Assembly: GCA_001650955.1 (NCBI GenBank)
Contig: LXYP01000026.1
Location: 1 to 64,000, forward strand
Reading direction: 5' to 3'
DNA length: 64,000 bases
Origin: Sphingomonadales bacterium EhC05
GTDB lineage: Bacteria; Pseudomonadota; Alphaproteobacteria; Sphingomonadales; Sphingomonadaceae
Positions 29,740-38,099 of the stretch are shown in pieces. The notes under the pieces were generated by a model. It searched no databases. It worked only from the letters and a program-made list of their open reading frames with translations, and was not told the origin of the DNA. The position numbers were made by a program, and so were the translations under genes. The first letter of the stretch is position 1; every line of letters begins with the position of its first letter.

Positions 29740-30686
29740 TACCATAGATGGATATTGCCTGCCCATCGGGTGAGTTGCACTAGCTTCTCGCGATAGATTT
29801 CTGTGGCCCGTTTGGGTGTTATCGCAACAAATTGAATCCGCCCGCCTGGCCGCAATTGACCGATCAGATGACGGTCGGCGCGAATGACCTGGGCAATTCT
29901 GGGATAGCCGCCGGTCGTTTGGGCGTCTGGGCCCAACAGAAATGGCTGGCCGTTCGGTGGGCATTGGACCGTTCCTGAAAAAGCCGGAGCACTGTGCATG
30001 TTAGCCGATCCGGTGATCTGCAAAGGCCGCCCATTTAGAGAGATTCCCATTCGGCTCGTCTGGTTGCCAATTTCCCAGACGCTTTCCGTCAAATTTGCTT
30101 TTGACCGGGGGGCAAGCCAATCGCACTCGGGACCATCGGTGATACGAATGATGAAGTCATTGGTGATTCTGGTTTGTAGTTTGGCGGGCATTGGCGCCGT
30201 TGGTGGAGGCATTGTCGCGGGATCAGTCCAGTCCAGGTCATCGCCATCAAGCAGAGAGCGTCCCGAAAAGCCTCCCAGCCCAGCCGGAAGATAGGTTGAT
30301 TGGCCGCCCAAAAGCGATTGAGCGCAGAATGTGCCTGACAGAGCAAGATAGGATCTGCAGCCTTGTTTTGCGGATCCGATATGCACAATATCGCCCGGTT
30401 TTACAGCTACAGCTTCATATTTGGGTTGGTCCGAGCCATTGATTCTCAGAAAGCTGCTCGCTCCCGCGAGTGCGAGAGTAGATTTTTTCCCAATTGAGAA
30501 TTTGGCATCGTCCAATGTTATTTCGATCGCCAGGGCGCCATATTCCTTGCCGACAAGATGGTTGGCGAAAGCCAATGACAAACAATCGGCGGCGCCGGCG
30601 GCCGGCATGCCGATATGACGATGTCCGCGATAAGGCACGCCTTGGAGAGAGCTTTGCAAACCGGCTTTGATGACATGAAGACTCAT
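29739..30686 (-). CDS. pxpC: 5-oxoprolinase subunit C (biotin-dependent carboxyltransferase-like)
   Basis: PxpC, with PxpA and PxpB, forms the prokaryotic ATP-dependent 5-oxoprolinase that opens pyroglutamate to glutamate. The 315-residue protein matches the KipA/allophanate-hydrolase subunit 2 family: G-L-Q-S-S-L-Q-G near residue 9, G-M-P-A-A-G-A-A-D near 27, and P-F-L-L-G-P-D-A-Q-T-T-G-G-Y-P. Its start overlaps the pxpB stop by four bases. It is the last gene of the unit, before the terminator shared with rpmE. Confidence 0.9.
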   Translation of the reverse strand: MSLHVIKAGLQSSLQGVPYRGHRHIGMPAAGAADCLSLAFANHLVGKEYGALAIEITLDDAKFSIGKKSTLALAGASSFLRINGSDQPKYEAVAVKPGDIVHIGSAKQGCRSYLALSGTFCAQSLLGGQSTYLPAGLGGFSGRSLLDGDDLDWTDPATMPPPTAPMPAKLQTRITNDFIIRITDGPECDWLAPRSKANLTESVWEIGNQTSRMGISLNGRPLQITGSANMHSAPAFSGTVQCPPNGQPFLLGPDAQTTGGYPRIAQVIRADRHLIGQLRPGGRIQFVAITPKRATEIYREKLVQLTRWAGNIHLW

Positions 30687-31354
30687 CGATTGGCTGGATG
30701 CGCGAGATGTTCAAATTCATCGCGATCAATGGCTCGAAAGGAGACATGCTGGCCGGCGGAAAGCAGGGCAGGGTGATCGTTGGCGGAATCGAACAATTTG
30801 ATGGGTGTTCTGCCGACAATCGGCCAGCCACCAGGGCTTTCAAAAGAATAGAGACAGCTTTGCCTTCCGGTGATGCCGATAGATCCGGCCGCAACCTTCG
30901 ATCTTGGCCGGTCGAGTCGACCGATTTCTGCTATTTTGTCTTGGCAGGACAGATAGGCAAAGCCCGGCATGAAGCCCAACATGGTGACATTGAATTGCAG
31001 ACCGCTGTGCCAAGCGGGCAAATCGGCAGTCGGAATGTCGAGTCTTTCGGACACCCAGTTGAGATCAGGTGAAAATAGATCGTCATAACAGACTGGAATT
31101 TCGATCTTTTCAAACGTATCCAATGCGTGCTTTCCCACATCTGTGAGTTGCTGCCGGAACAATATTGCCGCCTCTTCAGGATCCAAATGCGCAGGATCAA
31201 ACTGTACCGCGAGACTATCCAGTCCAGCGACAATCTCTAGCCATTGCGGATTGTGGCGCAGGCTCGCGCTGGCCATGAGGCTGGTCTCGGCATCGGGAAG
31301 CGCACAAGATATCCAGTCATCGCAGACATGGAATTGCAATATCGCTTCAGCCAT
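30683..31354 (-). CDS. pxpB: 5-oxoprolinase subunit B (KipI/allophanate hydrolase subunit 1-like)
   Basis: The 223-residue protein is the partner of PxpC in 5-oxoprolinase. Family features are P-V-C-Y near residue 89, the central G-F-M-P-G-F-A-Y-L motif near residue 127, and R-P-R-S-K-V-A-A-G-S-I-G-I followed by S-P-G-G-W-P-I-V-G-R-T-P. In Bacillus the homologue KipI also inhibits the sporulation kinase KinA, which is not relevant here. One-base overlap with pxpA and four-base overlap with pxpC indicate a stoichiometric complex. Confidence 0.9.
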   Translation of the reverse strand: MAEAILQFHVCDDWISCALPDAETSLMASASLRHNPQWLEIVAGLDSLAVQFDPAHLDPEEAAILFRQQLTDVGKHALDTFEKIEIPVCYDDLFSPDLNWVSERLDIPTADLPAWHSGLQFNVTMLGFMPGFAYLSCQDKIAEIGRLDRPRSKVAAGSIGITGRQSCLYSFESPGGWPIVGRTPIKLFDSANDHPALLSAGQHVSFRAIDRDEFEHLAHPANR

Positions 31355-32109
31355 TAATGCTGAGCCTCAATGATGAAGCCATTTTTCTGCAAAATATCCG
31401 ACATCGCTTTTGCCGTGCCAAGGGCACCGTCGCTGTCTGAATGGAGACAGAGAGTCTGCGCCGCGATCAAGACGTGCGATCCATCCTCTGCGGCAACCGG
31501 TCTCGCCTGGGCCAAGGCGAGACCCTGAGATAGCCGTCCGTCATTGTCACCAATAACCGCACCAGCTTCCGCCCGCGATACAAGCCGCGCCGACTGATCA
31601 TAGCGACGATCAATAAACCCTTCGCAAAGGAAGCGGACATCCTGTTCGATAGCCTTGGCCTGCATGACGGACCGGCTCATGCCGACCAGCGTCCATTGTT
31701 CTGCTTTTGCGATGGCCACGAGCAACTGGGAAAGAGCCAGATCATCCTGTGCATCATTATATAGCGCGCCATGCGGCTTCAGATGCTGAATCATGACGCC
31801 CGTTTCTCGGGCTGCTGTCTTCATCACTGTCAGCTGATCTGCCAGTGCCTTTGCCAGGTCCTCAATCGAGATATCGATCGATTGACGGCCAAAATTTTCG
31901 CGGTCGGGATAGGATGGGTGAGCACCCACTGCGACATTCTTGTCCTTGGCTGTGCGAGCCATGGTCGACATCGTTGCAAGGGAGCCCGCATGGCCGCCGC
32001 AAGCGACGTTGCAGCTAGAGACAATGTCCATGATCGCGATGTCCCGCGCAATTCCCGTCGGGCTTTCGTCTTCTCCAAGGTCTGCATTCAGATCAATTGA
32101 TTTGGTCAT
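31354..32109 (-). CDS. pxpA: 5-oxoprolinase subunit A (LamB/YcsF family)
   Basis: PxpA is the third subunit of 5-oxoprolinase. Motifs are D-L-N-A-D-L-G-E near the N-terminus, S-S-C-N-V-A-C-G-G-H-A-G-S near residue 33, V-G-A-H-P-S-Y-P-D near 60, and K-P-H-G-A-L-Y-N near 115. About 251 residues, normal for the family. I chose the ATG at 32109 because it forms a classic ATGA overlap with the stop of the upstream transporter gene; an in-frame GTG two codons earlier is possible. Confidence 0.92.
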   Translation of the reverse strand: MTKSIDLNADLGEDESPTGIARDIAIMDIVSSCNVACGGHAGSLATMSTMARTAKDKNVAVGAHPSYPDRENFGRQSIDISIEDLAKALADQLTVMKTAARETGVMIQHLKPHGALYNDAQDDLALSQLLVAIAKAEQWTLVGMSRSVMQAKAIEQDVRFLCEGFIDRRYDQSARLVSRAEAGAVIGDNDGRLSQGLALAQARPVAAEDGSHVLIAAQTLCLHSDSDGALGTAKAMSDILQKNGFIIEAQH

Positions 32110-33335
32110 GGCCACCAGCCTAGGGCCCGTGCAATCAAACGCACGCCCAACAAACTGACAATTAGCAAAATGGTGACGCCCAAGACATTCGCTTTCCAGC
32201 CATTGCTATGTTGTCCGAGCATTGTCCGGTCATTGGCCAATTTCAGCAAAAATAAGGCGATAATCGGTAGCAATAATCCATTTGCAATTTGTGCCACGAA
32301 GATAATCTCGACCGGTTTATAGCCGAGCAGCGCGCCAGACATTCCCGAGAGGATGACGATAATCGCGCCGATTTTGAAGGGCATTCGAGAGGACATGTGG
32401 CTGGAGTTGCCGAAAATTTCCTGAACAATATAGCCGGTGGCGAGAGGCGCGGTGATCGCAGATGTCAGTCCTGCGGCAAATAATCCGGCACCCAGCGTAA
32501 ATGTCGCAAAGCTGCCGACCAGCGGGGTGAGCTGCTCGGCCATATCAATGGCATTGGTAATTTCTTTGCCGCGGCCAAATAGGGCTGCCGCGGCGGTGGA
32601 CAATATTGTTATCGATACCAGGCCCCCAAGGCCGATCGAAATTGCGTTGTCGGTCTGGGCTTCGGGCAAATATATTTCGCTGGACCAGCGCTCTTTCACG
32701 CTCGCCGCGTGGAGAAAGAGATTATAGGGAACAATGGTCGTCCCGATCAGAGCAATTGCGGTCAGCAAGCCACCATCAGGAATCATCGGCACAAAACCGG
32801 ACAAAATGGCGCCGATGTCGGGTTTGGTCAGGAGGAATGTCAGCAGAAATGCGGCACTCATAAATAATACCAGTGAAATGAGCGCGCGTTCGACCCATTT
32901 GGGTTTGGAAAATAGCAACATCGCGCCTGCGAGCAAAGCGATCGCAAGGATGACCGGCCCATTTCCGAAGGGCAGAGCTCCCCCTGCCATCGCCTCCAGA
33001 CCAAGCGCCGCGCCCGACATATTCCCGGCCTCATAGGCGGCATTGCCAAGCACAAGTGCAGCAATCAAAAGTATTGCCGATGCTATTCTCAACACCGGCG
33101 AACCCATTGTCCGCATCATCGCTTCGGCCAATCCCAAACGTGTGACCAAGGCGATGCGAACGGCGAAGGATTGCAAGATGATCGTCGTGACGGTTGCGAA
33201 TATCAGCGCCCATATAAGCGCAAAACCAAAATTTGCGCCTGCCAGCGTGCATGCGGTGACGGTTCCGGGGCCAATGAAGGCCGCTGATACCATCAGGCCA
33301 GGACCGGGGCGATAGCTCGATAATTTTATCGTAAT
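32106..33335 (-). CDS. NRAMP-family transporter with altered metal-site motifs
   Basis: About 410 residues with eleven hydrophobic segments in the NRAMP/LeuT-type order. The first available ATG (33293) lies inside the conserved N-terminal R-P-G-P-G-L-M-V-S-A-A-F-I-G-P-G-T stretch. The frame is open upstream to an ATT at 33335 with AGGA seven bases before it, so I propose an ATT start. The canonical TM1 D-P-G-N is replaced by G-P-G-T and the TM6 M-P-H by V-P-Y, so the usual Mn/Fe ligands (Asp, Asn, Met) are missing. It overlaps pxpA by four bases. A role in taking up 5-oxoproline or a related compound is inference from the operon; other substrates are possible. Confidence 0.75.
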   Translation of the reverse strand: MTIKLSSYRPGPGLMVSAAFIGPGTVTACTLAGANFGFALIWALIFATVTTIILQSFAVRIALVTRLGLAEAMMRTMGSPVLRIASAILLIAALVLGNAAYEAGNMSGAALGLEAMAGGALPFGNGPVILAIALLAGAMLLFSKPKWVERALISLVLFMSAAFLLTFLLTKPDIGAILSGFVPMIPDGGLLTAIALIGTTIVPYNLFLHAASVKERWSSEIYLPEAQTDNAISIGLGGLVSITILSTAAAALFGRGKEITNAIDMAEQLTPLVGSFATFTLGAGLFAAGLTSAITAPLATGYIVQEIFGNSSHMSSRMPFKIGAIIVILSGMSGALLGYKPVEIIFVAQIANGLLLPIIALFLLKLANDRTMLGQHSNGWKANVLGVTILLIVSLLGVRLIARALGWWP

Positions 33336-33348
33336 GACAAATTCCTGC

Positions 33349-33990
33349 TCATGTTGGCCAAGGCCAGGGTTTTTCGCGATACCATTTTGTGATCACATAT
33401 TTGGTCCCGCTGCGAACCTTCATCCCATGATGGAGCGTCCAATCATTGGGTGACCCATCTTTGTTCATATTATTCCAGCATAGCAATGTACCAGTTTGAG
33501 GCGCGATGCTTTTCTTGAAGGATATGAAGCGGGTTGCGCCACCGGAACCGGGTTCGTTGAGATATATCATGAATGTCCAGGTCCGCTGACCGGAAACCGA
33601 ACAGAATTTTGCGAAATCCTGACCGTCGGGATCGAAGAAGTCGGTATGCGCCTTAAATTCCTGGCCGATCGCGTAGCGCTGTCCTTGCAGGGGTTCGCCA
33701 AATTTTCTGTCGATATTGGAAAAATTGCAGATTTTCGTGTCGATTTCTTCAACAAAAGGATCAGAATGATCCATGTCGCATGTTTCGCTGGTGCGAAAAT
33801 AGTCGTCACCATTGGGATCTGCGATCGTCGACGGGCGGCGCTTTTGATCGATTGACGCGATCAGCCGTTCGCATTCACTCTGGTTCAGAAAATTCTTGAC
33901 CATACATAGCTCGATTTCACCTCGCGGGAATCGCTGAACTTGACCAAGCGCAGTGAGATAGTCAGCGGTCGTTGTGTTCGCTTCCGTCAT
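33349..33990 (-). CDS. prolyl 4-hydroxylase-like 2-oxoglutarate/Fe(II) oxygenase
   Basis: A dioxygenase of the P4Hc type. Iron ligands are H115 and D117 in A-H-T-D-F-F and a distal histidine at 187/188 in L-H-H-G-M-K-V; the 2-oxoglutarate-binding lysine is in K-Y-V-I-T-K-W near residue 202. T-F-M-I-Y-L-N-E-P-G-S-G-G-A-T-R-F is typical. From the ATG at 33990 the protein is 213 residues; the frame is open to 34098 but would then overlap the divergent gspJ, and no start has a strong ribosome site. Its stop is 14 bases before the proposed NRAMP start, so it probably heads the NRAMP-pxpABC unit. The substrate is unknown. Confidence 0.82.
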   Translation of the reverse strand: MTEANTTTADYLTALGQVQRFPRGEIELCMVKNFLNQSECERLIASIDQKRRPSTIADPNGDDYFRTSETCDMDHSDPFVEEIDTKICNFSNIDRKFGEPLQGQRYAIGQEFKAHTDFFDPDGQDFAKFCSVSGQRTWTFMIYLNEPGSGGATRFISFKKSIAPQTGTLLCWNNMNKDGSPNDWTLHHGMKVRSGTKYVITKWYREKPWPWPT

Positions 33991-34096
33991 GTGAATAATC
34001 GCCGCTGCTCCAAATGATGAGGGCATAGAATAAATGAATCGCGAAGCATCGCAACTGGTCTTTGCGGGATGCCCAGATACCGATATAAGCAGTCCC

Positions 34097-34714
34097 ATGG
34101 CTTTAGAGCATCAACAGGCTGACCTTCACCGCGCAGGCTTTACCCTCGTCGAGATGATGGTCGCCCTATTTGTCTTTTCGCTCCTCTCGGTTGCGGGGGT
34201 GGTCATGTTGCGTTCGGCGGTCGACAGTGATGAGACGACCGCTCAAAATCTGAGCGAAATGGCAGAAGTTCAGCGGTTTGTATCGCTGATCGAAGCCGAT
34301 TTGAGCCAGGCTGTGGCGCGCACCTACCGGGATGATACAGGTCAAGTCCGGGCCGCTTTTTCGAGCGAGACCGGAAGTGGTGATGCCGCGTTTCTGAAAT
34401 TCATCCGCGGCGGGCAAAGCAATTTGAACGGAGAATCCCGTTCCAATCTCGAGCGGGTAGAATATCGGATCAAGGACGGGCGGATGGAACGGTTGCGCTA
34501 TCAGGCTACCGATGGCGGCGAGATCAGCGAACCCGCCATTTTGTTGACGGACGTTACCGATCTGCAAATACGCTATCGCACCAAGCGGGGACAATGGGCC
34601 GGACGCTGGGAGGTCGAACGGTTATCGGACTTGCCGCGCGCGGTGGAATTGGTTTTTCAGCTCGGCGGCCGCAGCCACCGGCACCTGTTTTTGGTGGGAA
34701 CCGGATATTTATGA
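34097..34714 (+). CDS. gspJ: type II secretion system minor pseudopilin GspJ
   Basis: The 205-residue protein starts with a prepilin leader: G14 followed by F-T-L-V-E-M-M-V-A-L-F with the +5 glutamate at E19, then a hydrophobic helix. The later G-Q-W-A-G-R-W-E segment agrees with GspJ. Minor pseudopilins J, I and K form the tip of the T2SS pseudopilus. The frame is open upstream to 34034; I chose 34097 because it gives a short leader. The stop overlaps gspK by four bases. The rest of the gsp operon is not adjacent. Confidence 0.85.
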   Translation: MALEHQQADLHRAGFTLVEMMVALFVFSLLSVAGVVMLRSAVDSDETTAQNLSEMAEVQRFVSLIEADLSQAVARTYRDDTGQVRAAFSSETGSGDAAFLKFIRGGQSNLNGESRSNLERVEYRIKDGRMERLRYQATDGGEISEPAILLTDVTDLQIRYRTKRGQWAGRWEVERLSDLPRAVELVFQLGGRSHRHLFLVGTGYL

Positions 34715-35706
34715 CCCGCTGGCCGAAATCTGCATCGAACGGCGAGCGCGGCGCGGCTCTATTGACTGTGTTATTGCTCGTTGCGGTCATCGCAATATTG
34801 GCGGCTCACGGGATCGACCGGCTCGCGGGAGCAACCAAGCTTGCGTCCAATGCCCGCGAATTGTCGCAAGCAAAGGCCTATTTGATCGCCGCTGAATCTA
34901 TCGGCATGCAGACCGCCTCACAGATCGTAAATGCTTCGCCGGGCCGAACGACGAACTTGGGTGGCTGGAATGGCCGCGAACGCATCTTCCCGGTTCCGGG
35001 CGGAATTGTCAGCGCGACTTTGCGCGACGGCGGCAATTGTTTCAACATCAACAGCCTGGTGTCTCAACGGGATGATATTTTCGTGGCACGCCCCCTTGGC
35101 GCTTCGCAGTTTGTGCGTTTGATGATCACGCTCGATATATTGGATGGAGATGCAAGCGATATCGCACAGTCCGTCACCGATTGGATCGATAGTGATATGG
35201 TAGCAGGACCCCGGGGCGCGGAAGATCAATATTATCAGCAATTGGACAGGCCCTATCGCACCGCCAATGCCTTGATCGTCGACATCAGTGAACTCAGAAC
35301 GATCAAAGGGGTGACGGATCGCGTCTATTCGCAGATCGCGCCTTGGCTTTGCGCTTTGCCGACAACCGATCTGTCCCCGATCAATATCAATAGTTTGCGG
35401 CCGGAACAGGCCATTCTGCTTGCCATGCTGGCAGAGAATGGCACCGATTTGACACGCGCCCGGCAGTTTCTCGGCGGTCGGCCGGAGCTCGGCTATTCCA
35501 GTTTGAATGATTTCTGGGCGCAGCCTTATCCTGCGAGCCTCGGTGTAAAACCGGAGGTGCAAAGCCAGACCAAGCTGACCACCCGCTGGTTCCGGGCGGA
35601 TATGACGGTTGAGATGCAAAGCGCACTGGTTGAGGAGCGCGCGCTGATCGATGCCGCCTTGCGGCCTGCGCGGTTGGTGCATCGACAACGAGGCGATGCA
35701 TTTTAG
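34711..35706 (+). CDS. gspK: type II secretion system minor pseudopilin GspK
   Basis: The 331-residue protein has a prepilin-type leader ending E-R-G, followed by A-A-L-L-T-V-L-L-L-V-A-V-I-A-I-L. The +5 glutamate is absent, which is characteristic of GspK. The large globular domain contains S-V-T-D-W-I-D-S-D and I-N-I-N-S-L near residue 255 (helix-hairpin-helix-like insert). ATGA overlap with gspJ. No gspL follows; a tRNA gene does. Function in T2SS tip assembly is family knowledge. Confidence 0.88.
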   Translation: MTRWPKSASNGERGAALLTVLLLVAVIAILAAHGIDRLAGATKLASNARELSQAKAYLIAAESIGMQTASQIVNASPGRTTNLGGWNGRERIFPVPGGIVSATLRDGGNCFNINSLVSQRDDIFVARPLGASQFVRLMITLDILDGDASDIAQSVTDWIDSDMVAGPRGAEDQYYQQLDRPYRTANALIVDISELRTIKGVTDRVYSQIAPWLCALPTTDLSPININSLRPEQAILLAMLAENGTDLTRARQFLGGRPELGYSSLNDFWAQPYPASLGVKPEVQSQTKLTTRWFRADMTVEMQSALVEERALIDAALRPARLVHRQRGDAF

Positions 35707-35729
35707 GCGCCTTTTGTTGCGCTAAATAC

Positions 35730-35759
35730 TTGACGCCGGCCATCATGTCTCCCTATGGA
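35730..35759 (+). promoter_or_regulatory. likely promoter of tRNA-His
   Basis: TTGACG at 35730-35735 and TATGGA at 35754-35759 are 18 bases apart and would start transcription about 30 bases before the tRNA. Identified by eye. Confidence 0.4.
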
Positions 35760-35795
35760 CGCCCCCGCAGTGACTGCTTTTGCGGTCCCGCTTAT

Positions 35796-35873
35796 GGCGA
35801 TTGTAGCTCAGTTGGTTAGAGCGCCGGTTTGTGGTACCGGAGGTCGGGGGTTCAAGACCCCTCAATCGCCCCA
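35796..35873 (+). tRNA. tRNA-His (anticodon GTG)
   Basis: The sequence folds into a complete cloverleaf: acceptor GCGATTG (35797-35803) pairs with CAATCGC (35863-35869). The D-arm is around AGCTCAGTTGGTTAGAGC, the anticodon loop reads TTGTGGT with anticodon GTG (His), and the T-arm contains GGTTCAAGA. The extra G-1 typical of tRNA-His is encoded at 35796 and pairs with C at 35870, and the CCA end (35871-35873) is encoded. Confidence 0.97.
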
Positions 35874-36003
35874 TTTCCTTCCCGGAAGTAGAAGAAATCG
35901 AAGGCCATGTGTCGATTGCGCCTTGTTGGAAAGATATCCTTTATCTGAAATTAAATTACGTATATAAGAAATTATATTACTTAGTTTGCGAGGGGCGAAG
36001 ACG

Positions 36004-37056
36004 ATGAACATGATGTGGGATTTGCCCGATTTTGATGGCCACGAAGCCGTTCATTTTTTTCATGACGTGGAAACTGGCCTCAGCGCTATTGTGGCTCTGC
36101 ACAGCACGCATCTCGGCCCTGGAGCAGGTGGCACCCGATTCTGGCATTATGAAAATCGTACAACAGCGGTGACCGATGCCTTGCGCCTGTCGCGCGGCAT
36201 GAGTTTCAAAAACGCGATGGCCGGTCTTCCGCTCGGCGGCGGTAAAGCGGTGATTCTCGCTGACCGCAATCGCACCAAGACTCCCGCAATGCTTGCTGCT
36301 TTTGGCCGGATGATCGATTCGCTCGCGGGTCGTTACGTGACGGCTGAAGATGTCGGTATGACGGCGGCGGACATGGTTGCGCTAACCCAGGAAACCAAAT
36401 TTGTCTCCGGATTGCCAGTGAGCGATTCCAGCGAAGCGGGAGGTGATCCGGGACCCTTTACCGCCATGGGCGTGTATCTCGGTGTCAAAGCTGCGGTGGC
36501 CCATAAATTGGGTCGCGACAGCATGGAAGGCGTCCATGTCGCTATTCAGGGTGTCGGCAGCGTTGGCGGTGGCCTTGCCCGACTGCTCGCCAAAGACGGC
36601 GCCCAATTGAGTATCGCCGATATCAACAAGAATCATGCGCAGTCTCTCGCCAGCGAGATTGGTGCAACGGTGGTCGGGCTTGACGACGTCATGCGGATCG
36701 AAGCAGATGTCTTCAGCCCCAATGCTTTGGGTGCGATACTTGACAAAGTGTCCATCGCCCATCTCAACGCCCCCATTGTCGCAGGTGGCGCCAATAATCA
36801 GCTCGCCACTCCCGAAGACGGCCAGCGCATTTTCGACCGCGATATCCTGTTTGCGCCCGACTATGTGATCAATAGCGGCGGGATCATCAGCGTCGGTCTG
36901 GAATATCTCGGCGATGACGATGTCAATGAAGTCAACCGCCGGATTTCCAGGATCCCGGAACGTCTGACTGAAATCTGGGAAGAGAGCGCCGCCAGGACGC
37001 TCCCTTCTGCAGAAGTTGCGGACAATATGGCCCGTAAGTTGATCGGTCGAAGCTAG
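36004..37056 (+). CDS. Leu/Val/Phe/Glu dehydrogenase family protein (leucine dehydrogenase type)
   Basis: The 350-residue protein belongs to the amino-acid dehydrogenases that deaminate branched-chain or aromatic amino acids with NAD+. Motifs: G-P-G-A-G-G-T-R-F near residue 40, G-L-P-L-G-G-G-K-A-V-I near 76 with the catalytic lysine, T-A-E-D-V-G-M near 115, and the Rossmann G-V-G-S-V-G-G near 185. The N-terminus is closest to leucine dehydrogenase. An in-frame TTG at 35986 exists, but GAGGGG lies about nine bases before the ATG at 36004. The upstream 45 bases are markedly AT-rich. Its stop overlaps the phytase stop on the other strand. Confidence 0.85.
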   Translation: MNMMWDLPDFDGHEAVHFFHDVETGLSAIVALHSTHLGPGAGGTRFWHYENRTTAVTDALRLSRGMSFKNAMAGLPLGGGKAVILADRNRTKTPAMLAAFGRMIDSLAGRYVTAEDVGMTAADMVALTQETKFVSGLPVSDSSEAGGDPGPFTAMGVYLGVKAAVAHKLGRDSMEGVHVAIQGVGSVGGGLARLLAKDGAQLSIADINKNHAQSLASEIGATVVGLDDVMRIEADVFSPNALGAILDKVSIAHLNAPIVAGGANNQLATPEDGQRIFDRDILFAPDYVINSGGIISVGLEYLGDDDVNEVNRRISRIPERLTEIWEESAARTLPSAEVADNMARKLIGRS

Positions 37057-38099
37057 GGGGCAATTGCTTGCTTTATCTTCGCCCAGCTGATCAGCTTGAA
37101 ATTCTGGGTACCGCCTTCATTCTCGCCGTCTTGCACCACCATCAGCCCATCGGGATATTCGGGTCCAAAGTCGCCCAATATGACTTCGATGCCATCTGTC
37201 TCTGACGTGCCATCGACAGTTCCGTCGATTAGCCGGAAGCGATTGACATAGATTCCGGTGACCAGATCATAGAGCACATAGGCGTTATCGCCCTGGCTGG
37301 ACGCGACCAGATAGCCTCCTACATTGCCTTCAGGAGCCAATGCCAAGCCCTCGACATCGGCAACCAGTTCTTGGCCGTTGACATTGGCAAAGCGCTGCGG
37401 CGCGAAATTGTCGGCATTGAGATCGAACAGCCAGATTGCGGCATTTTCCTCACCGACATAGAGTCGTCCGGTCCGGTCATCGACAACGCAGCCTTCCGGT
37501 TGGCTTGCCAGCTTATATTCGCGGGTGATGCGGGCGCTGGGCGTAGTCGCACTGAAGTCCAGCGTGATTTCGCGGACAAAACCGCTTTTCTCGATCATAT
37601 AGGCAAAGAGTTCGCCACCGCTGTCCTGTCCCAAGCAAAAGCCATAAGCTTCGCCGGGGCCTGCGGGATATTTGCCGATCGATTCGAGTTCGGCGCTTTG
37701 TGGATTGAGCCGATAGAGACCAATTTGCGCGTTAATCGGGTCATTGCGCATACTCGCGCCGACCAGCACGGTCATTTCTCCATGGATCATGACTTCCCGG
37801 AGGTCGACATTGTTGAGCTCGCCATCCGGCAGAAAGGATTTTTTGCTGCCGTCCAAGCCATAGACATAGAGGCCAGCTCGCTTGTCGGTCCCGATAATCA
37901 GGCTTTTTTCGGGATATTTCGCATTGCGCCAGATTGCCGGATCATCTGCGGCATCGCGATTGGTGGTGCCGACCGGCACGGTCTCGGCATCGGCGGTTAA
38001 CTCCAGACTTGGCGCAGAATGAAGCGCGCCAGATGGAGTTGCGCAGCCGGATAAAGCCAGGCTGCCGAGCAGGAGCGGGGAAATTATATTTTTCATCAC
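37053..38099 (-). CDS. beta-propeller phytase-like lipoprotein
   Basis: The 348-residue protein has a lipoprotein signal (L-A-L-S-G-C near residue 19). A six-bladed propeller of the 3-phytase family follows: D-D-P-A-I-W near residue 52, G-T-D-K-R-A-G-L-Y-V-Y, N-V-D-L-R, and C-V-V-D-D-R-T-G-R-L-Y-V-G-E-E near 205. Beta-propeller phytases hydrolyse phytate with calcium. It overlaps the stop of the upstream TonB receptor by four bases, so the two are one transcription unit. Anchoring to a membrane next to a receptor suggests use of phytate or another phosphorylated inositol; activity is inferred. Confidence 0.86.
   Translation of the reverse strand: MMKNIISPLLLGSLALSGCATPSGALHSAPSLELTADAETVPVGTTNRDAADDPAIWRNAKYPEKSLIIGTDKRAGLYVYGLDGSKKSFLPDGELNNVDLREVMIHGEMTVLVGASMRNDPINAQIGLYRLNPQSAELESIGKYPAGPGEAYGFCLGQDSGGELFAYMIEKSGFVREITLDFSATTPSARITREYKLASQPEGCVVDDRTGRLYVGEENAAIWLFDLNADNFAPQRFANVNGQELVADVEGLALAPEGNVGGYLVASSQGDNAYVLYDLVTGIYVNRFRLIDGTVDGTSETDGIEVILGDFGPEYPDGLMVVQDGENEGGTQNFKLISWAKIKQAIAP

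Noticed and set aside
35755-35967. A 70-codon open frame covering the tRNA-His gene
   Set aside because: It reads through a complete, correctly folded tRNA and has no independent support.
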